DNA of 64,000 nt from Gracilariopsis chorda (Eukaryota; Rhodophyta; Florideophyceae; Gracilariales; Gracilariaceae). The stretch spans positions 1 through 64,000 of the forward strand of contig NBIV01000129.1 of assembly GCA_003194525.1 (NCBI GenBank), read 5' to 3'. A program made the position numbers and the translations under genes. The number at the start of each line of letters is the position of its first letter. The first letter of the stretch is position 1. The notes under the pieces were generated by a model. The model worked only from the letters and a program-made list of their open reading frames with translations. It was not told the origin of the DNA and did not search any database. This document shows, piece after piece, positions 62,701 to 64,000 of the stretch.

Positions 62701-64000
62701 AAACCCCCTCCGTATCTCTGATTCTGAAGATCTCGTAAAGAAATGGGATGAGTGCATCTCTGTCATTCGGGATCAGGCAGATGAATCCTTAATCCCTCCT
62801 CGAAACTCTCATGACGAAGATGGTGCGGATGTATGGGAATTTGAGACAAACAAGACCGCCGATGAAGCTCCAAGGCATGCCCTTGGGACTGCATCTGCAG
62901 AACAACAACGCCCTCTTCCACAAGATGAAGGCCCTGAATCCTCACGCGGAGAAAAAAGCAAATCTGAACAGGAGAAGGATATGGGAGGTCTGGCCGATGG
63001 CCAGCCACACATCACCGAAGAGAAGACCCTATCTCACATACCACCACTTTCTCCTACAAGAACAGACGGCAATCTTGTTGACCTTCATAACGGACAGCTA
63101 GAGATTCCTCATCCGGCAAGATCTGCAACTAATCAAACACAGCAGTATACGGCACTATCAAATCATTCTCCCCAACGTGGAGAAAAGCTTTCATATGGAA
63201 AGTCGACGATGGAAGTAGATTCTTGTGAAGGGAGTAGCGAACCAAAGCCTAAACATCAGATCAATCGAAGGAGAATAGAGGATCTGGACCATGCTGAGGC
63301 GAAAGGACTATGGCAAGCTCTGGAATCAAAAGTTTCTACACAGGCTACCACTCTATGTGAGCAACTACGATTGGTCCTGGAACCCACGAAAGCATCTCGT
63401 ATGGGTGGGGCTTATCGTACGGGGAAGCGGTTGAATATGAAGAAAGTAATCGAGTATGTGGCATCAGATTTTCGAAGAGATCGCATATGGCTTCGCCGAG
63501 TCAAGCCTGACAAGAGAACGTACGATGTCCTCATCGCCATTGATGATTCAGCCTCAATGGTTGAATCGAATGCTGGAATAATGGCCACAGAGTCTCTGGC
63601 TCTTGTTACCACAGCACTATCGAAACTGGAAGTGGGAAGAGTTGCGGTTGCGAGCTTTGGAGCCGACGCGAAGTTGGTGCGCAATTTCGAAGAGCCGTTG
63701 CCAATAAGTACTGAGAGTGGAGCAAAACTTTTGCGTCATTTCACTTTCTCGCAGACGGAAACTAACATAGTTAACCTCTTGAGTTTTGTTCACACACATA
63801 TGGCCGCAGCAAACTGTACTAGTGAACTTGATCATATTTCTCTGGCTTTCATTATTTCAGATGGGCGTTTAAGTGACAGGGAGGAGGTAAGGAGACACTT
63901 GCGGAGACTCAGGGAGTCAAATGTTCTTGTTGCGTTCCTAATCTTGGACCAAACCGAACATGAAGACAGCAGCATTTACAACGTCAAACGAGTCGAATAC
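47702..64000 (+). CDS. MDN1: Midasin (Rea1), dynein-like AAA+ ribosome-assembly ATPase; C-terminus off window
   Basis: A frame open from the ATG at 47702 to the window end (5433 codons) without an intron. Midasin pulls assembly factors (Rsa4, Ytm1) off pre-60S particles. Walker A motifs of the six-module ring: GPTGCGKT (48617), GETGSGKT (49628), GPTASGKT (51080), GATGGGKT (52019), GPPGCGKS (53132), and a degenerate sixth near 54100. Walker B sequences such as WVLLDEINLAPPELLERL and WVLLDELNLA follow. Module 1 has a weak Walker B (WLIFENI). A long linker (YGSMAWIAIGAYRI near 57215), a Glu/Asp-rich region (about 61200-63200) and the MIDAS domain with DDSAS (about 63542) and IISDGRLSDRE complete the family order. 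Probably only about 100 residues are missing. Confidence 0.98.
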   Translation, partial: MENDAEMTPLPQESQPLYAVWDVLHDAIPDLPKFSSIPTSHVLAKAFANPLLTPLHVYRAASLLREGVLREIVQFLTFEGTHAASTAVRLMVIMRGLPGNLELAHMFLQQNAHSFSQFEPRTLTFLAFICGPQLQTQFDWSPVIEQATENECPEAKLALSCLFEVNVHEPMEPLPHLTTWDNEKSHAKQPSFWRELRWASLARALSLASDPVLCHSGQDSKKDIVEALPSSYGGVATHYVRLCGIMTRRRSVPQVLKYANTTHTEDRKSADEKELTPSVVITKTIRHALKDVGVYLSYGKSFVLEGPTGCGKTTILSHLAKETLYDDAKPLHVSKTPGVTFIQMDSAMVSTDGDSFVSLVGEVVPLPAGGGFTWRAGPIGLAAQRGEWLIFENISRGDYNMSSALAVILQLANAEPGDLLDAPGRGEPIRIARGFRCIATRTTSQRDGDDSWEPPGGWKTWKRVRMQGLSTCEKVDLLKVRFSSIQDCIDRVVSAVERTAAYAENNMNALMRYPTMRETVRICHRLESTRKAKKALSVEDAIAESYDVLGANCHSNAEHDNVLRILAESWSLNVEIARDLCLRHQPQLVSDNNLLRIGRGSFSRASKLRKRFQARLALNGHTTRLLEKGLRCLQMKEHMLLVGETGSGKTSIIQELASMLNHELVVVNLSRQSDIGDLIGGFKPVELEDALSALGRRFEGLFCQVMSKQKNARFLDAVQRACSSRESYDRAVRLMTGALKAFPKRSLTCRLELQEEWDAVTKSLEKLRVSISPSSTVYNTKASSSVRSSSRRGDEPPRKRHRSSPQPESSMTDTEQARFSGTTGPGRSTKKLDFVYSEGVLVKAMREGKWVLLDEINLAPPELLERLVSIMDRGEVVLANEKGDIVSQSPGFSLFGAMNPPTDVGKRYLPEVLRSRFSEVFVGDVTDREDIVKLAVLRFFQLPSHNDSTGLSQDEYQVASDVTSFYIECCSLAKGGHIEDNDGRPVRYSLRAFSRMLDFAAALKAYAVDGLSTVRRILYEGALVAFCTALPMKSRTKIAQTAQSIILEKYKELTTRQSMTSLITVRGKGTQVLAVEGFPIESRRLHDAPNPPEESSFVLSSAVRRTLKDICRILLIGAPRLPILLQGPTASGKTSTVTYLARLTGNKLIRINNHEHTELSEYVGGYVATASGSLVFSEGPLVQAARSGHWVLLDELNLAPPDVLESLNRLLDDNREIFIPETGETVRAHNNFRLFATQNPPGLYGGRKELSKAFRSRFVELRVEELPDEDLFFILERRSGIPRSFTRRMIAVMRELQMKRKTSGLFSGREGFVTARDLFRWASRRPRSKEELAMHGFFLLGERSRLFSEREVVRDVIIKHTDISRQTLSDESLFSLNIYRAKLSESEESFLRSLKILSIDKDQLMESLTNIGIALTPKTKRILSLVTHCIAHDEPVLLVGATGGGKTTICSALCDAIRSRLLTINCHRHTEASDVLGGFRPVRTRNKGGAVFEWSDGPLVRAMKEGHSFLIDEINMAEDAVIERLNSVLEPQRCLLLSERGAVLSEGSLERGPEVIVGHPKFRILATMNPGGDFGKRELSPALRNRFTELWIPQPDSLQDFIPIIEDRLKHLLETASKSKTDNITGIMRCFLDECLRAQSTENGPSSGSDTKLTALAEFRVSLRDLRAWCDFVVSAVQKCDLDPVEALMHGARVVFLDGMSVGSASTRARENESKVWYLLLSLASADVVEALSKCRYTSASQIRMKSTELIDQEQSLRIDNFILYRNPRTKNRKHVSQQTRFCFDAPNAKRNVARLTRALAVTSRPILLEGPPGCGKSSLIAAMASVSGNLFVRINLSESTEMTDLIGTDAPDGSDGSFGFREGPLLNAMRQGSWVLLDELNLASQTVLEGLNSLLDHRRSLFVPETNETVIADCSFRMFGAQNPAIDGGGRRGLPNSFVNRFTRVDIVAPSSSDVLFVVQSLHSMIPADVLQRIVTCLGIMKERTANKLENNTDFGLRDALRWCDVLSGIVSKWSLDLLSHRDTNESKEYLRVSFDVSVLQGLNGKQQRSEAESVFESVFGFSWKGEVQEPSLRPGGDFGLRIGLGYLQRRDNEYCVRNVEPLGGLIHSSQLRALQAMALSVQGGWPVVLICNELQSSENTGKELVELLGMGYGKKVKTIHGCSLVDAESLVGGYSQKNISQCLRQLTSLASDLFHIMIRAAEGNTTPEKGPRNKCLMSAYWEYRDMFEKCYKSADYKSLQFNSVQSHTQKDIELFVLKAEGFMYNARRLLQDNDLGMDKVNKMNYSCMELLNVVALQDARGAPSFEWKKSDLVNAIENGEWVYVEGAQRCSPAVLDRLNPLFERPALSSQDLLKKHSCPELFRVLLAEAPSENDGTPVYMKPHPDFRVFFAVSTSSPRIENYGLSRPLLDRCLRICFESSTEGSDPDLFLPSNRQTVYNSRCWLSLSRGLFPDSRLLYAVGLVAQPNVEEVQDKCSLEKGSAVDVANSPLLRRGSDFVLAPATECVSGDIWSVEQLALTAEVGFEDLMRKTSSFSQPILHEIMATSHDSSDPGNKPIAFYRAELMSNVLKALFLGSSSGTDLMLRAMTLRSSGISRDVRAIVDELMNAAQHGLSLIPLTRDEVKEIACDRVMSAWTIDPIFAMDRLPIMMGARSSASRIAGKLRARAKAFRIEIMALYGFETAWERSISSKKSVIARAHLKSELQSGRHGKWENEVQIELICYELLASAARNLTLFRNAVQRTDGWDLFYEAEVFDMFDVLLMICNTMARDKTNKPYLLALLHRVSYLGEKLCADQDFAGLDFLHTMIPKIQAACEAIQVFSFMNQMSLMPRSRRAQLVERKLLKRLTNGQRPLLGLDEVDAIVKAAVTLSVKFTVENDQLLNRFDEIAGSTKQKTYSISDWAQAMPHFRSAVYGDYVSTMEKCFVSVIHAAEGRHEKKPKTYSLRSIVDSLCYQLRCVPAADAESLLVMQRRSWILECLETEEKNSPSSTDLDVVEGDLLLLSVLRERNAFVRGLSRDEDTDTATQLGHDPFLTTLQVCQNAHPVLFWDFKTAYCQAALTTRIFALHNNIGRHGGSVRREMLLCSCISALLQRKDKKPEILSTLDAVPMQAKCSYLASLWQDGAFNSIGSKFSETTDYENLAVSRTAKFLHESPVIDGSGSHRDLLYGSMAWIAIGAYRIICYVDIIQRMNGNDPSAFAQMKTVVSFESIMKFEARLKAFTSVHINRTGGDCLQSCRPVEMICEQIRTARESLKQSRSYYIYRNPEEAGFESFVDLVGKVKASVIDVISQSGFMGRAEVNGIRADPGLVQEASHLIQVCREIGKALSICGSHSHFRDISLSLRLGLEELQTGLSAYINASEQIEHSKCDWFLTKRQILSDLCLLPRAACKAATEISEAISSCAKIAPTGEALLATAQFLLQSHYIPGDPSPQYSSFLSGLVSVWKASKLRHEQEDAERESLHLLRQASQRYEIDAEAALGTSTELEQEDFCDTFNPISEEVEEGLIGISQSCEDSEPPKMKANTHAELENGFLTIDSMRFWDLHQSIFPGISFSSSNGLSIQHDVETIISFAKDLSSYVQESRFFVIGSNGLGGIWPFLCSESITRMLRGMKSVPKPQNLRTRYNFYTDSNIAEVRTASTLLLELRKAVGNIQSAVSKGNENEDHPVLSEIVSAIDRVARVTKTSTPLSIVVMGLENVLRKADEWNRLFGSRETKLTAELVAVSKLVLRWRALEMNSWPLILESRKQSFEQKATKWIFLLYDAVVTESLSQKFLEESHCRSVISTVDQFLRSSPSGEFCRRLEIVNSVSHHLLSLRGVGDVVKHIGRGLRGLCRFYKLFEEHLDKELSRGYESVLQELREFTSIVSYNPEADLGSSMEMSKQNNKHLDYFRLKAASEKTRRRMHKLCLKVDSVLRDPFYRHMTDMTSSIGLAGIDFGPPMTERESCSTQSHYIACTESILKAMLVASPAPLNSGSLTALSQVSGDSYISKFETLQRKLFLYGQNAKDSKHGSCEEASKFAFRLRCLIRERVKRLRQVCAGKDIQPKRRALVDLLRGLHKVGLSPFERRYENQSLEWICAVDPTSDEVFNATANDLYFAGVHRYQTLRNLSDSSVRSNDINSGEASRIRAFCHDLLDKACIERKELNQCYDIIQSLHCLANSLVTTRGNTSSTFHVDNDLFNDYCELILRLRKAKSDVKKIIVIIEDAVSREVDVQELMCSNETVRQTMKFYNDIGQKPLRELHTLLSLTFEAIENEPKDVGFVDLKGKRYQEMMYFDGRFQDWCEAVQCYLRSLCNTLKEVLQKAGNVSNDNIVTQLLAPLLALVQEGVSKENGEKRALFSQPSETCKALCESLHKNIEEFVRTILISAQNVMAWCAAGSTMENELEKELPTEESALEVFPRLVLKHGHQKIVRLGSDLGLSRLHSCAEKNAEILNKLISSRFCLSRTELNDIVVQQRALGGIMKEYLNSMLLPCTRKASTQHCEDLALLRTLTSLFIGLCKDGFCRPPDEDEVNDSREVETSAGAGFGDVGDGDLTGAQDVSEQIEDEEQLLGLRNETSKTAEEQKNEHGNRDGYEMQNDFEGDLEELDTGENGDSEELSDAEKQMGHENSVGENTLNEKLWDENEAEGINNPDESQHKGENDDNLENPSSNSGGWAAGERREEQNSKLKTSQEQEVGTDEEHSDSEEPKDDNESTASNQEPGLGGQENDVGQHLENMKTDKPQDLDSRNKAGEEGLESTHDVLGGEDPEANECDVRDDVSDAQAEERDAQENEAEDPSNEPMLGRDSDAIEWDENHEKKESGDGLEGIPEDPQLPEGEGEERDEDEIGSVSDVEDMDIDVNKDDTSTGDGDLEPQPERSAREDNVETTPSEPQESENAEVGTTSEKRQNVEPETTATDAMSILPGESTTEQPDQDRSTAWAAFANQGSGSLEFRGGRTETVGDQHNRSEQRDDKLHSGHTDQENATIEGDGQTMYESSRKQKGEENQRGLSTEGTNPLRISDSEDLVKKWDECISVIRDQADESLIPPRNSHDEDGADVWEFETNKTADEAPRHALGTASAEQQRPLPQDEGPESSRGEKSKSEQEKDMGGLADGQPHITEEKTLSHIPPLSPTRTDGNLVDLHNGQLEIPHPARSATNQTQQYTALSNHSPQRGEKLSYGKSTMEVDSCEGSSEPKPKHQINRRRIEDLDHAEAKGLWQALESKVSTQATTLCEQLRLVLEPTKASRMGGAYRTGKRLNMKKVIEYVASDFRRDRIWLRRVKPDKRTYDVLIAIDDSASMVESNAGIMATESLALVTTALSKLEVGRVAVASFGADAKLVRNFEEPLPISTESGAKLLRHFTFSQTETNIVNLLSFVHTHMAAANCTSELDHISLAFIISDGRLSDREEVRRHLRRLRESNVLVAFLILDQTEHEDSSIYNVKRVEY

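Overview
This is nuclear DNA of a eukaryote, most likely a red alga with a compact, intron-poor genome (inference; a Chondrus-like florideophyte fits well, another alga is possible). Host genes are nearly all single-exon: the midasin reading frame runs open for more than 16 kb. A plastid-type TerC protein with a transit-like N-terminus points to a photosynthetic cell. The one clear spliceosomal intron (59 nt, GTAAGT...AG with a CTAAC branch site) lies in the small ribosomal protein gene eS21.

Layout. 1-~6930: a minus-strand Ty3/gypsy retrotransposon, cut by the left edge, with gag, protease, reverse transcriptase, RNase H and integrase all recognisable but broken by a few stops and frameshifts. 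~7000-10300: decayed mobile DNA, including an unrecognised pseudogene (7007-7768) and a PIF/Harbinger-type transposase remnant (8571-9349). 10.6-23.5 kb: a GC-rich gene island with an SPT2-like chromatin protein, PurH/ATIC, a bZIP-like protein, TerC, an FAD-linked oxidase and NAD(P)HX epimerase. 23805-27653: a DNA transposon with CCCTAG termini, whose piggyBac-like transposase carries a YqaJ-type nuclease domain between the second and third catalytic regions. 28.2-29.0 kb: a dead Tc1/mariner copy. 29.5-32.4 kb: eS21, a PP2C phosphatase and a TPMT/halide-type methyltransferase. 32.5-41.6 kb: repeat-rich DNA with two LINE 3' ends, clusters of long perfect hairpins and a telomere-like tract. 41.7-64 kb: a second gene island with HMG-CoA synthase, V-ATPase subunit D, HBS1-like GTPase and midasin (MDN1/REA1), the last running off the right edge.

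The host genes are unrelated housekeeping genes. They sit as convergent and divergent neighbours, not as a pathway cluster. Purine synthesis (PurH), NADPH-hydrate repair (NAXE), mevalonate synthesis (HMGCS), vacuolar acidification (V-ATPase D), ribosome synthesis (MDN1, eS21) and ribosome rescue (HBS1) are represented.

The most unusual signals are: (1) the whole Ty3/gypsy element is packed with short perfect hairpins of the form CCNN-loop-NNGG, each with a different stem, and the pattern stops at the element edge; (2) the piggyBac-YqaJ composite transposase with four subterminal 18-bp palindromes; (3) a run of long perfect stem-loops at 36032-36224; (4) sense-strand poly-C tracts shortly upstream of several start codons.
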